From Cadophora sp. MPI-SDFR-AT-0126 (taxonomy: Eukaryota > Ascomycota > Leotiomycetes > Helotiales > Ploettnerulaceae): 64,000 bases of DNA. Below are positions 46,097 to 58,027 of this stretch, piece after piece; position 1 is the stretch's first letter; every line of letters begins with the position of its first letter. The translations under genes and the position numbers were made by a program. Location: NCBI GenBank assembly GCA_020747065.1, contig JAGMVK010000001.1, positions 2,852,001-2,916,000 on the forward strand, read 5' to 3'. A model generated the notes under the pieces. The model was not told where the DNA came from, did no database searches, and worked only from the letters and a program-made list of their open reading frames with translations.

Positions 46097-46599
46097 ACAT
46101 TTTACATGGGCTGTTAGATCGCTTGAAGACGGAACGGATCATCAATTGGGTGTACAAAAGTGAAAAGATCATGTAACATAGCTTCGATTGAAGCATCTCT
46201 AGGCCACAACGGAGTCTTGATTTCGACGCGTTCCAACTCAGTTGATCTGGTCTTCGGATGCACCTGGCGTTCGCCATGGTGAAACTCACATAGTGAAGCC
46301 CCCACTGTAAGACCGGAAAGCCGAGCTTGACCTCTTCCATCGGTGTCAAATATCGGCTCATCTCTGGATATAGACTACTGGTAAGGGCCAAACGCATGTT
46401 CAAGTCAATCAATTTACTGCATTTGGAATATCCTAATTCTATTGTTCGGCGACTTCCACTGAAGTTGATATAGCCTTCTACAATACTACACATTTGATGT
46501 CATTCATCTGAACCAATGGCAGCTTTCGTTGTATCCTAGTGGATTTATTTGAAGGCCTGAGATAGCGTGGAAATGTGGCCATTTTACAAGGGGTTTGTT
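46097..46599. other. Degenerate spacer
   Basis: About 500 bases between the OST3/6 gene and the dehydrogenase remnant. I find no N-terminal or FAD-binding part of that dehydrogenase here. Confidence 0.5.
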
Positions 46600-47017
46600 T
46601 TCTTTCAGCCTCACTTCTCGGGAAGAACTTGCTCGGTCTCAGCGCGTACTCGCTCATTTCCTTCACGGCGATGCAGGCTGTGAGGATAAACAGTTCAAGT
46701 TGATGACTCGATGGCAAGGCAACGACTGGATTGATTCCATGCAAGAAAACTGGGCGGGCTTAACCACAACGGCTCCATGCTATGGTGTTAAATTTCCCAG
46801 CCCAGTAATGTTTACATGTACAGGGCTCAGAGCGAACTCAGACTCGAGGGTTCTCAGATCATATGATGTTCACATCTCGGGATTCTACTCTGCTGGAGAG
46901 CTGACTGGACTGTTCTACAGTAGATACTCTCCAGGAACATCCAGGCTCCGCTCGGTTTCGTTTAGTACGGAAGCTGGAATTGCAACTGCAAATAGTCTAC
47001 AGCCAATAGCAGACTAG
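46600..47017 (+). pseudogene. 3' remnant of an FAD-dependent dehydrogenase (fumarate reductase / TcuA-like)
   Basis: An open stretch of about 139 codons with no ATG start ends in a stop at 47017. Its last 80 codons align by eye with the C-terminus of flavocytochrome c/tricarballylate dehydrogenase-type flavoproteins: NWAGLTTTAPCYGVKF for the usual NWA..ID.PPYYAV, then GLRANSDSRVL for GL..D..ARVL, then GFYSAGELTGLFYSRYSPGTS for GLYAAGE.TG..Y..Y.G.TS. Conserved glycines are altered near the end (SVSFSTEAGIATAN for the usual AVFGRIAG). The N-terminal dinucleotide-binding fold and the rest of the protein are absent, so this is a truncated, decaying copy. Confidence 0.6.
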
Positions 47018-47474
47018 AGCAAGCGCTACCACCTTGCTAGACGCTCCAGCTTCACTAGAATGAACATACACGCTGCTTCACAAACTCTAGCATCTTGCCA
47101 ACTAAACTCGCACACAGTGCTGTGACCGTGGGACGGGCGAATGGCAGTATAAGATCTACTTCTGGTTTAAATGGCGGGGCTGTAAGAGAGTGAGGCTTCA
47201 GATTCTAAACCACAAGACCTCGAGAATGCGGGGTAGTCAATACAAGCTCCTCCTTGGTAGTGAAGGGAGGGGTAATGGTGGCTTTTAGTGGGAATTCGTG
47301 GCTGCACTAATGCAGTGCGATCAGTGATGACTTGGTTATGTTTGATTTATATCATGTCACTGGCTCCCGAGTCTCTCGAAGATTCACGATTTTTGTATCG
47401 TTGCTCCGGTATCAAAGTGAGAAAGTCTAAAACTAAACCTCGCCACCAAATCCCTTAAGAGTATTTTTGACAGG
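47018..47474. other. Short spacer before the fusion gene
   Basis: About 460 bases with no gene; probably the promoter of the GST-CmcJ fusion gene. Confidence 0.55.
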
Positions 47475-49618
47475 ATGCTCCAAGTCTACCTTGATCCATG
47501 TACAGTGAATTCTAGGAAAGTCCTGGCGGGTTTGGACCTGATGGGGATTGAGTACAAACTGGTTCACATCGATTACTTCACTGGTGAACACAAGAGTCCG
47601 GATTATCTGAAGATTGTGCGTATACGTGGTCAAAGCTATCTTCTATTTGCACCGCTACGAGTTGCTTGTCACCGGATTGAGACTGACTTGTAGTCTCCAG
47701 AACCCCAACGGGACTGTTCCCAGCGCTTCGGACGGCCTTGGCTTCAACATAACCGAATCCAACGCAATCCTACAATACGCCGCAGATCTCAACGGGAGCA
47801 TTCACTATCCAAAGGATCTGAAAGCTCGCGCCGATGTCAACAAGTGGCTCCTCTGGGAAGCGTCCGTCTGGTTCCCAGTTGTTACGTGTATCTTGTCGAG
47901 TATGTCGTAAAGCCGCTGCTCCAAACCGAGCCAGACGAATCAGTCATCGATGCACAGGCACCCAAATGGAATCAGGTACGTACTTATACATGGATCTTTC
48001 TTTCAGTATTCTGGCTGGGGATTTCTGCGGCTTCTTCCTTGTTCAGATCCAATTCTCCTATCATATACTGTAATTCTTGATAATGTAGTCAATTAACGTC
48101 ACCTGTCTCACTAGCTAGCATCTGTACTAGATGCTCAACTTGGCAAGACGAAATTCCTCACAGGAAACGATGTAACAATCGCAGATATTGCTGTCGCCGC
48201 GCCAATGCATCTGCACAAGTCACAGCGTTTGCCTCTCGACAAACACCCGAATTTGAAACGCTGGCTGGCAGATATAGAGAAACTTCCCTCCTGGCAGAAG
48301 ACTCAAGGTATGCCTGCTTCATTCCGATCACTTAGAGATCCGGATCTAAATATGAAGGCATTGCGAGACAATACTGACCTTGTATGCCGACCCACAGGTG
48401 CAGTTGACAAGGCCTTGTTGCCAACAGGTGCGAGCGCTTGAATGAAGTGTTTGTCTAGTGCTTGTGCTGTACATAACTAAATCCACGATTCACTATGCAG
48501 AATCCCATGTAAATGCCAATCCTCGCGAAGTGCGTGCAAAATTCAACTATACAAAGGAAGTTGACAGACTCACCGAAATTTACTTTTACGAATCCGAGGC
48601 CGCCAAGGATACCCACGAGCCTGGAGATGATCCACACGAGATGGCCGTTACCGATGGCGTAAGTGATATCCAAGACTCGAACATAGCATGCCTGTTCCAT
48701 TCTTGATTTTTTGTTCATTCACATATGGCACCTACATCAGAACATAAACTGACAATTCAATGGAACAGTGGGAAAGAAATCGTGCTACGCCCTTCACAAC
48801 TGACAAACATGGCTTTTCAATACACCCCTTTAAGACACAGTATGACAAGTGGGAGAATGAGTCGAACGTGCGTGAAGAATTCTACCCCGAGATTGTGGAA
48901 TTCGTTAAGAAGACCACTGGGGCGAGGCGAGTTCTAGTGTAATTACCACTCCTCAACCCCAGCCGAACCTTTCTGGCGCAAACATCTAGACACTGCGAAG
49001 CAGACTGTACTAACGACTGCTCGTAGCTTCGATCACACGATACGAACAAAGGCAAATGCAGTAAAACCCATTACACAAGAAACGGATACAACCAAACGAG
49101 CTCCGGTGATGGTAGTCCACTGCGACTACACAGCGGAATCTGGTCCAATACGCGTGGAACAACTCTTGGGTGCTGAGGCCAAGGACTTGTTGTCTCGTCG
49201 TGTGGCATTCTTCAATGGTACGTGCGTTGTAGCAAGAAATATTTCACCAAGTAAAGAACATAGTGATACTTAGGACAATTCCCATTAATTCTGTGCAGTA
49301 TGGAAACCACTAGGAACGGTAGAAGAAAGACCTTTGGCCATGTGCGATGTGACATCTGCACCTGCCGAAGACTTTTTCAAGCTGCACCTCCGCTACCGCG
49401 ATCGCAACGGGGAAAATTATGTCATGAGATACTCGCCAAAGCACAAGTGGTGGTATTTCCCGAACATGGAGGCTGATCAGGTCATTCTCCTCAAGACATA
49501 CGAGTCCAGATCTGATGTCGCTCGATTTGTGGGACACACAGCTTTTGAGGATCCAACTTCTCGACCTGATGCGAAGACGCGTGAAAGTGTTGAAATCAGA
49601 ACTATTGCTTTCTTTTGA
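47475..49618 (+). pseudogene. Glutathione S-transferase fused to a CmcJ/AsaB-type oxidoreductase, with a one-base frameshift
   Basis: Eight exons: 47475-47615, 47701-47975, 48115-48307, 48398-48427, 48501-48658, 48769-48938, 49027-49217, 49299-49618. The first four encode a GST: thioredoxin-like LDPCTVNSRKVLAGLDLMGI, NPNGTVPS, ESNAILQYAAD, and the helical domain (DVTIADIAVAAPMHL). Exons 5-8 encode a domain of the CmcJ/NvfI/AsaB family ('GA4 desaturase-like'), with TDKHGFSIHPF, VMVVHCDYTAESGP and FNVWKPLGTVEERPLAMCD. The second domain has no ATG of its own; a 73-base intron joins it to the GST in frame (ALLPTESHVNAN). Near 47877-47880 the frame slips by one base (WFP then SCYVYLVEYVVKPLL), and unshifted reading stops at 47909. 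With that base the protein would be 492 residues. It is either a young pseudogene or a sequence error. Confidence 0.78.
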
Positions 49619-50488
49619 TTTTGGGGGTTGTCGTTGTAAGGGTTGTAAGGACTAATCACTGATGGGTAAGCTCAGCTATACGCTTCGTAGTAGAATGCAA
49701 TCTACGTGATAAAAGATAGTAAATAGCAATGATATCAAAACGGTCATTACATCTAGATGCGATCCTTCGGAACCCATCAGCGGAGTTCCAATACCAATTC
49801 ATGCACTCGCCGGACTGACAGCACAAACCCAAATCCAACTGGTTGCGGACAGGAAGACATACTTTGGACAGATTTCGATATGGATGGTGTAGTAGATTCA
49901 AGCGAGTGTGTAGGAGGTCTGACGAAATGACGAAATGACAGTCTGTAGAGTTGTCTTGGATGCCATTTTGCTGATGTAACCAAAGCAATGCACGTCCGAT
50001 CATGGATCCTGCTTGGACTTGGTCTGATTCAAGAAACCAACACAACTTACAAAGACAGGTGCCAGAAGGGGCATACGAAGAACCAACGAACAAGTTGGTA
50101 TTTCATGGAGCAGCATACAACGGCTTTGCTCTCAACTTGACGGGCTTCCGTCGCAATTTCTATAACGCCCGTAAGTTCACTACCGCCAGCAGCCTCCATG
50201 CCAGGTGGCCCTTGATCTCTGGCTTCCGAGGGCTTCAAATATACCCCGTAGATGCCGTTACTATCGGGACCTGGGCAACCATTAAGTCATTCTGGGGGAC
50301 ACCTGGTGCACCCAAAATAATAAACGTACTCATCCGCTTCTTCATCTTTGCCAGTGCATGCATCCAAATATCATTTTCCCTGCAACTCCATAACGCCAAT
50401 CATCTCTTCGTTGGTGCCAGATCCGAGTTTTACGGAACATATAACACCACTTTTCGCAATCAAAGATGTGAGCCACTCCTAATACAGC
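49619..50488. other. Convergent spacer, no supported gene
   Basis: 870 bases between the fusion gene and SUB1. Moderate-length frames occur on both strands (for example plus 50002-50514, minus 49656-50093) but overlap each other and match nothing I recognise. Confidence 0.5.
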
Positions 50489-51066
50489 TTATTCATTGTC
50501 TTCTTCAGACGTAGCCTCGATGTTCGCCTTTGCCTCCTTTTTGGCCTTGATACGTCTCTTTGGTACATCCTCCTCAGATTCCTCGTACGAGATCGCCGAA
50601 GCAGACACATCAACACCCTGTCCTTTCAAGTATTTGTTGATGCTGGGAATGGCGTGGAGCAGATTCTTGTATTGATCAATGGTCAAAGACAAGCCCTAAA
50701 TAGACATGTTAGTGCTCATATATCAGACTAGTCAGAGTTGCGAAGTACTTGCCTTGGAGCCAGGTAGGAATTTACCATCCTTGTCATAGAACTCCCGGAT
50801 ATTGATGAGCGTATTTCCCTTGAAGTCTGAGATCGTAACTCGGCGAGGCTTGCTTCCTTTGGAGAGCTGTATATTCCGTCAGTGCCGTAGAGAAGCAGAA
50901 GATTGAATTCGGCGCACACCTCCCAAAACTTATCTTGATCATTGCTGCTTGAAGCTGCGCTCTTCGTCTTCTTGGTTTTGCGGGCTGCACCGTCGTCGTT
51001 CTCGACAAAGTCATCCTCTTCGTAGGTGTCCACCTCATCGTGACCGCGCTTTCCTGCCTTGCCCAT
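50489..51066 (-). CDS. SUB1: Transcriptional coactivator PC4/SUB1
   Basis: Three exons on the minus strand: 50920-51066, 50753-50866, 50489-50695; 155 residues. An acidic and lysine-rich N-terminus (DTYEEDDFVENDDGA, KKTKSAA) precedes the PC4 single-stranded-DNA-binding fold: KPRRVTISDFKGNTLINIREFY, then DGKFLPGSKGLSLTIDQYKNL. The second intron (50696-50752) starts with GCAAGT rather than GT, flanked by an AAG exon end and a CACTAAC branch point, and splicing there restores the conserved PGSKGLSL. The protein bridges activators, RNA polymerase II and single-stranded DNA in the nucleus. The tail after the PC4 domain is charged, as in other filamentous fungi. Confidence 0.94.
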
Positions 51067-51679
51067 GTTGACTGCGGTGGAGGCGTTATTTGTGAAAGTA
51101 TGGGTAAAGGGTCCCGGTTGAGATGGGGGTTGAGAGTGAGGTTGAGGTTGACGCGAAGAGACGCGTGCTTCCGCACTACCGTGCTCGAGATAACGATAAC
51201 CAATTACTGACATGTTCCCCCTGTCCTGTGCTTCCGTGCAATGGCGTTCGTTCATTTGACCCCGGACAATCCGGGCAAGGCGCCCCCAGTATTTGCGGAA
51301 GCTTTCATTCTATCTTTAAAACGAAAGGGGGGCCGCCCTGATCTCATTCTCATTCTCATTCTTATTGTCAGCAAAACCCCCCATGAAACTCCGCGTGCAT
51401 GGACATTCCGTTCTCATCATCAACCCGCTTTCGACGAAACAGAACACCAGAACTATTATAACAGCATATCCAACTCGCTTTGGGCGTCCATGTATCGGAA
51501 TACTGAGTCGACGTAGTTGGTTCCAAAGAGGCAGCCAAGACGAATGCTGGCGAGATAAAGCGCAGCGACACGAAGAGTGAAGAGCGGCGCAATCTAGACG
51601 CCTTGGACAGACTTAACACTGGTTGCAAAGGAATCAGAAATTCTGACATGCCTGAGCAGCAGGAAACCTTAACGGAGCA
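51067..51679. promoter_or_regulatory. Divergent promoter region of SUB1 and the sorting nexin gene
   Basis: 613 bases between divergent start codons. It includes a pyrimidine-rich CTCATT run around 51342-51363; no coding sequence is supported. Confidence 0.5.
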
Positions 51680-54600
51680 ATGAACGGAACCTCTGCAGCA
51701 GGAATGAAGCACGACGAGAGCGCGAATGCCATACCAAATGCGCCGAAGCCAGCAACGACTTCGAATCTCACCACTACGACCCTCCCAGAGGAAGACCTGA
51801 CAACTCGCGCATTGCGATTCTTATCCACAGCTTCACCAGAGACAATTGGGGTAATAGCGATTGGTCTGGCAGCTTCCACATACCTTATCCTTGGACGATT
51901 TGGCTTGCTGTTGATCGGCACTGTGGGTGGCGTTGTACTCCACGCAGCATGGGAGGGACAATGCCACGCCGTCGGTTCAATGGAGGAGATTCGGAGAGAG
52001 AAAGGGTTGGACGTGATCAAAAGACTCCTGGACGTGAGAGAGATACTGAAATCTGGACTGGACGATGAGATTACCCAGGATGATAGGTTGGTCGGGAACA
52101 GCTTCGAAGACTTCCGGCCAGAGACTGCTGCAGCACTAAATGAATTGGTTGATTCTGTTATGAGGGACTATGTGAAGTGGTGGTACCAGCCTATACTCCC
52201 CAACGAGGAATCTTTCCCAAGGGCTTCCCGCACGACCTTGACCAAGTTTATACTTGCCATATCACAGCATCTTTCCCGGAAACGACACGCCGACACGTTC
52301 TTGGATTTCCTTACGAATTCATCATCCATTGTTATCGTCTTCCTCAACGAACTCTCTACTGCAATATCGGCATCACAAGGAAATGTTCCACCCGTTGAAG
52401 CTGTTCATGCATACCTGGTTGCACATCCGGCATCAAATCTTGCCAATATCCTGAATGAAAAACAGCAGTCGAAAAAGTTCAAAATGGTAGCTGAGGACGT
52501 TTTGCAAAGCTTTCTAGAGAAGCAGACGTATGATTGTGACCCTGCTAGACTATTTTTGAGGGAGATACTAGGAGGCTTGATCTTGCAAAAGACCTTGACC
52601 AGCTGCTCGAAGCCCGGTGAGTATTCTCCGATTTCTTTTCTCCTTAGACAATGTCTTTTGATAGCCTGGCGGTCGTGCCTCTTTTTCAAACATCGTTTTC
52701 GTGTCTTAATTCAATCTCTGTACTCCCACTTCATACTCAAAATGGCAATACTAATTTCAACATCTTTTTAGAATGGATAAATGGATGGATCGTGTATCTC
52801 CTCGAAGAAGGCGAACCAGACTTTAGTCAGGCCATAGATGCTGGTATGGGAGGCAGAGGTAGCGATGAGGCCCATAGTGGCCCTTTCCATGATATTGACG
52901 GTAATGTGGGTAATGTGGGGCTTGTAAAGCCATCCAAGGTGGAGAAGCAAACTTTAGAAATGAAAGGCCACAAGAAACGGCTCAGCAAGGCAGAGGAGGC
53001 GATGGAGGAAGCAATGGAAGAGGCCAAGAGATTGTCGCAACTTATAGCAGACGAGGACGCAAAGAGAATCCGAGACCAAAGAGATCTCATGGAAGATGTC
53101 CCTGAGGCTGTGGTGGCAGCAGTAGAGCAGACCGCCCAAAGTCTGCGTCTTGATACATCACCACTTACTACCAGAGCAAACGGCAGTTCGTCAGATGCAG
53201 AACGGAGTCTCACCAATGGTGCTCTCAAGCCCTCGCAGACAGCAGCGAGTCCGGAAAGCAAAGCTTTACAGCCAACAACTCCTGTGTTTCAAGATTCGGT
53301 GGCGCAATCGCAGCCCCAGGATAGTCTGTCGTCGCCACAGTCATCTACCTCGCCTACCTCGAAACATACGCCAGCTTTCACAAGCTTTGATCAGATCGTC
53401 CCTCGTGCAGTTCACTTGGCTCTCCAGGATGAATCCCCCATGAGACGCCGGAAAACGGTGTCTTTGACTCTTCATAACGCAAACATAATAATTCATGACG
53501 ATTCAACGAGCTCTGACAAGGGCAGGTTGCGATCCAAACCCAGTGCAGACTATCTAGTACAAATCGAACCTGTCTCGTCGGATCATCCGGGCTGGATGAT
53601 TGTCAGGCGATATCCCGACTTCGAGACTTTGCATGAAGTCCTTCGGCGCATAGCACAGGTGTCCGGTGTAAAGGCCTTTACGGAGCAACACCAAAGTCTT
53701 CCCAATTGGAAAGAGCACACAAAATCGTCATTGCGGGGGGAAATGGAACGCTACCTTCGGGATGCCCTGTGGTACAAGGAACTTGCAGAGAGTGAGGGTA
53801 TGAAGCGTTTTCTTGAGAAAGACCAAGGGCAAGCAACTTCAACATCGAAAAATGGGTTTCCAGGTATCGGGTGGCCGACTCCTTCAGCATTTGAAACGAT
53901 GGGGAAAGGCATGCTCGATGTGCTCACCAGTGCACCAAAGGGCGTTGCGGAAGGTGGAAAGGCCATCGGAGGTGGAATTACGGGAGTGTTCACGAATATT
54001 GGAAACCTGGGCCAGAAAAAGGTCGCTAATGGTACTCATGTCGCTGGACGGTCATCGACATCAACACTACCTAGAATGGACAGCATGAATTCTATCGTTG
54101 CGTCGTCCAGATCTGGCCGAGCTAGTGAAGATAGCCTCCGAACGACGCCAATTATATCCACACAACCTTCCATGCTTCCGACAATGCCACGGCAGAACTC
54201 CATTGCCGAAAGCGAGAATGAGCGAGAAGCTCCCGTGTCTGCAAGGTCGTCAATGAGCGGGCGCCGGAGCTTACCTCAGAGCCGAGATCACAGCAGAGCT
54301 CCCTCTTCAAGAAGAGGCACGCCTCTATCGTCGCCGATCCATGGTGTTATGGATGACATGAAGTTGCCACCTCCACCCGGCGAAATTGCAGACGACTACG
54401 GCTCTTACCCTGACGACTCTTCGATGAACTCGCGGACAGAAAGCAATGTCAGAACCTCCACAAGTACAGTACCATCTCAGCCGTCTCCAGGGCGCCCATC
54501 TCTATCTGGGACAAGAAGGTCATCCATCCAAGTAGCTTCCACCCCAGCTAAGAAACATCGACCTCAAAAGGAGCAAACACCGCTCACCGAGGCGGAGACT

Positions 54601-55074
54601 AAAGTTGCTGTTGAACTCATGTTTGCTGTGACCAATGAATTGTACACACTCTCTTCCGCATGGAACATCCGTCGCACTTTACTAAATGCCGCCAAGACAT
54701 TCTTGTTAAGGCCAGCAAATCCATCGTTAGCTGCCATTCAATGCCTCATCCAAGACTCCGTTATAGCATCAAACACGTCTGATGCTGGCGTCGCAGCCCA
54801 CATCAAGAATATCAGGGCAAGCTCATTACCGACCGAAGATGAGCTGAGGCAGTGGCCTGCGGAGATGTCAACGGAGGAGAAAGATAAGCTCCGCCTTAAG
54901 GCACGGAAGCTACTGGTGGAAAGAGGAGTTCCCACTGCTCTGACTGGTGTCATGGGCCAGGCAGCGACGGGCGAGGCAATGGGGAGGATTTTCGACTGTC
55001 TACAAGTAGAAGAGGTTGCAAAAGGTCTGGTGTTTGGCCTCCTTCTACAAGGTGTACGAGCGGTGACACAGTAG
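51680..55074 (+). CDS. PXA-PX-nexin C sorting nexin
   Basis: Two exons, 51680-52616 and 52772-55074, with a 155-base intron; 1079 residues. A membrane hairpin near residues 53-92 (ETIGVIAIGLAASTYLILG, then LLLIGTVGGVVLHAAWEG) is followed by a PXA domain (about 110-330). A coiled coil (KAEEAMEEAMEEAKRL), a PX domain at about 570-670 (WMIVRRYPDFETLHEVLRR) and a C-terminal nexin domain (about 920-1060) come next, with disordered Ser-rich linkers. This resembles Mdm1/SNX13-type tethers that link the ER to vacuole or endosome membranes by phosphoinositide binding. I see no RGS domain between PXA and PX, so it is closer to the shorter fungal class than to yeast Mdm1. Confidence 0.88.
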
Positions 55075-56602
55075 ACGAACGGACTTGACATATGGCGTTT
55101 ACTTCCATGTGTGGAATATGCTTAGTATTATTGGATGATGACAAGACGGGATGGCCTGTCTAAGGGGCTATTATTAAATGACGGGGTAGGCTGGTAGCTT
55201 GTACATTACTTGTATCATAGATGTTCAAGACATATAGCATCGCACACATGTAGAATCAGTAACCATAGACTATGTATGCTGCGGGAATGATGATATCGAA
55301 GTCTTGCTTTCGAAAGTTGCGTGCTTCACCTCGAGAAACATAATGGTGTATCAGAAACAGTTCTTAACAATAACCTTTGGGGCAGAGAATACATGGCGGA
55401 TGGGCCCAGCTGAGTACCATAGGACTTACAGCGGTGCGAACACATAGAAAGCACCAGTATGATGCCTGGCGACACCTATCTACCCTGCTGTCCAGATCGG
55501 CGCAAGTATGAAACGATTCAGCATCAATTAACATCCTAAGACTTCCAGACCTCAGTGCACGCTTGCTGGTACATGATTGGGAGAGAAAACTATATGCTTC
55601 GTGGACATTTCAAGTACTTGTCGGATATCATCACTCATTGCCACACAGCACATCATCCTCGAAAATGGAATCACCTCTCTGCCTCCAAGCCTAACTAGAC
55701 TTAGTCTTTAGAGGCACCACTTTCAGCAGAAAGACCTTCACGAAATGAGTAATAAAACAAAGAATATAACCTTCAAAGATTACCATCCGGTTGGCGACCG
55801 AGAGAACGAAAAATGGAATGCCTAAAAGAGCCAATATCGCAAAGTTGGTGTTCATCCATCCAGCACGTCACCAGCTCAGCATATCAACCACATCGATGGG
55901 GTGCCTGCGTCGATGTCTCATGAAATAGGCACAGCATAGTCTTACCCAGATGATTGTATGGCAGATTTCCATGTCTATATTCCCCATCAATCGCCACTAC
56001 ACCGCTGCATCGAATCGGGGGAGCAGGGCCGTTCAACCTGTCTGTGTCTTGTCCGATGACCAAAGTCGAATTTTTAGGAGGGAGCTTCAATATATGCCGC
56101 AATTCTGACATGGCTAATACTGGACTTTTACTGCAACACTGATGCTCGCACGAAGTCTCAGTGAAGATCGAGTATTTTGCTTTGACAAGGATGCATAAAA
56201 GGGCCGTATCCTGATCACAAAACCAATACCTTTGACTCGCATGAGGTGGGCGTCAGGTTTGCGTCAAGTCATCTATGCAGATTTTGTACACTGGCACACA
56301 ACATTGGAGCCCGTGACGTTGCACGATTACTTAATGAAAGAAGGGAAGATGCAGACCGCAAGTTTGGACCTTTGAAAGAGCCTTGCAAAGAGGCAGCACA
56401 TTAACACCACAGGTGGTTAGGTATTGAGCTACACGAGTCGTGTGAGACATCTGGAGTAAAGAAAGAGACAAGCAAGAGAATGAATAGTGTTGAGATTATA
56501 CTTCCTCCCTGCACCACGGAAGTAAACCCAGGTACTTTATCAAGTGTAGGAGGAAGATCTTCAAGAGCTACCTCTAGAAGGACCAGATCTCGAATGACTA
56601 GA
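55075..56602. other. 1.5-kb spacer
   Basis: Region between two convergent genes. An ATG-led minus-strand frame at 55884-56111 (75 codons) is the only candidate; it has no recognisable domain and is not called. Confidence 0.5.
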
Positions 56603-57426
56603 TCAAGAGGGAAACCTCAACTCCATCAACCCTTTCGCAAAGCTTGGGTCCACAACTTTACCGCCTTGTGTGACTACTATTTCGCCTCTCTCCGCTAACC
56701 TTCTTGCAGCCTGCCTACACCGTTCTCGGGTCCTTGGAGGGTTGAGAGGTTCTTGAGTGCCTTTATCTACTCCATCTGGAGAGATAAGTGCAGGCTGCTC
56801 TACAGAGTGTCGGATATCAGGCTTCCAGTCTTTCATCACCTCCTCTTCAGCTTCCTCGCATGTCACTGCGGCACCTTGTCCTTGCGTACATCGACGTTCT
56901 TCGAGGAGAGAAATAATCTTTGACTCAAAAGAAACATCGATGGAGTTGGGCTTGATTTTGTGCTTCCGGCATGAATTCGAGCAATATGTTATTGCATCCC
57001 AGTTCTTCTAAAAAGCAAAGTCAGCATAGCATCAGAAAATGCAGAGGGAGAAGAAATCATATGGCGCGAAACGACCACATCATCCCGAACCGAGAGCCTG
57101 GCTTGCCTCTGTCTGGTTGAGACATTCATTCATTACTTCTTCATGTCGCCTTCAAAGAAATCTTTCGTCGGAGGCGTTTATCCGAAGTCTCTGTCAGATT
57201 CGGCCTCACTTTGGCTCTTTCTCAGAGAGACATCGTCAGCTCTGTCTATGGAAAAGTCATAAGATGAAGCTGGAACTTAGTCTCCATCTCTACGGAAGTC
57301 ACGGGTCGATTTTGAAGGACGGGTTGGGCGAAGAAAAGAAAATGGCTCGCGTACCTCCCACTTCTTCCTCCAGCTTATCTTTCGGCCACAAGTAGCGCAT
57401 ATCTTGATCGCCGTGAGCGGATTCAT
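56603..57426 (-). CDS. DUF2256-DUF3253 fusion protein
   Basis: Two exons on the minus strand, 57355-57426 and 56603-57007, separated by a 347-base GT-AG intron; 158 residues. Exon 1 starts at ATG 57426 and gives CATCGRKISWRKKWE; exon 2 continues KNWDAITYCSNSCRKHK. Together they form the DUF2256 zinc-ribbon pattern, with ligands Cys10, Cys13, Cys33 and Cys37 and the W-R-K-K-W core. Exon 2 continues to a DUF3253-like winged-helix segment (RCRQAARRLAERGEIVVTQ, then GGKVVDPSFAKGLMELRF). These two domains also occur together in bacterial proteins of unknown function; nucleic-acid binding is inference. The open frame extends upstream of the ATG, so an earlier start cannot be excluded. The gene is divergent from VAC7. 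Confidence 0.8.
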
Positions 57427-57988
57427 GGCTCGCAGGTGATGCTGGCGATGCGTTGTCAACACTGAAGTTGAGGCCCAGGCCCACGTGAACTTATGCAGCG
57501 ATAGAACGGGAATAGGTACAAGTATCCAGGGCCGTGGGGGTGGGCATGGCATCAAGGGATATGGGTCATGGTGCAGGTAGATGTGGATGTGGGTGTGGGT
57601 CTGGTGTGCGGATGGCGCCGAAAGACAAAGCTGGGCCGGTGACAAGTGGGAGTCTGGAGAGACCGGAAGCGGAAGCGAAACCTGCTCCTCGCTTGGTGGC
57701 GTGCTTGCTTCCACTTACTCACAAACTATTGTTGGTGAGGAGGATTGGATGACTTGATTTCATTCGTTGAGACTTGGTTTGAGAAATGGCGAGGAGAGGT
57801 TTGAAAAAGAAAAGGAAGGATGAAGAGTGCATGAGCGGGATGGATAGGAAACGTGGACGAATGGCTCAGATCAGATTATATCAGATCCGATCCGATCAAC
57901 CCCTCAGTCTCATTCTTCCAGTTCGGTCGGCCTGATGGATCAATGATTGAAGGGGGAGACAACGCCAGAGGAAGCAGCATGATGACTG

Positions 57989-58027
57989 ATTGACTGACTG
58001 ACTGACTGACTGACTGTCTGACTGTCT
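57989..58027 (+). repeat. GACT tetranucleotide repeat
   Basis: About seven near-perfect GACT units and then GTCTGACT variants. Confidence 0.8.

Noticed and set aside
45909..46493. 194-codon minus-strand frame overlapping the OST3/6 end
   Set aside because: Overlaps real exons on the other strand and resembles nothing known.
49656..50514. Overlapping frames on both strands downstream of the fusion gene
   Set aside because: Mutually overlapping, no conserved motif; a GTAAGT at about 50170 was checked but leads to no plausible exon.
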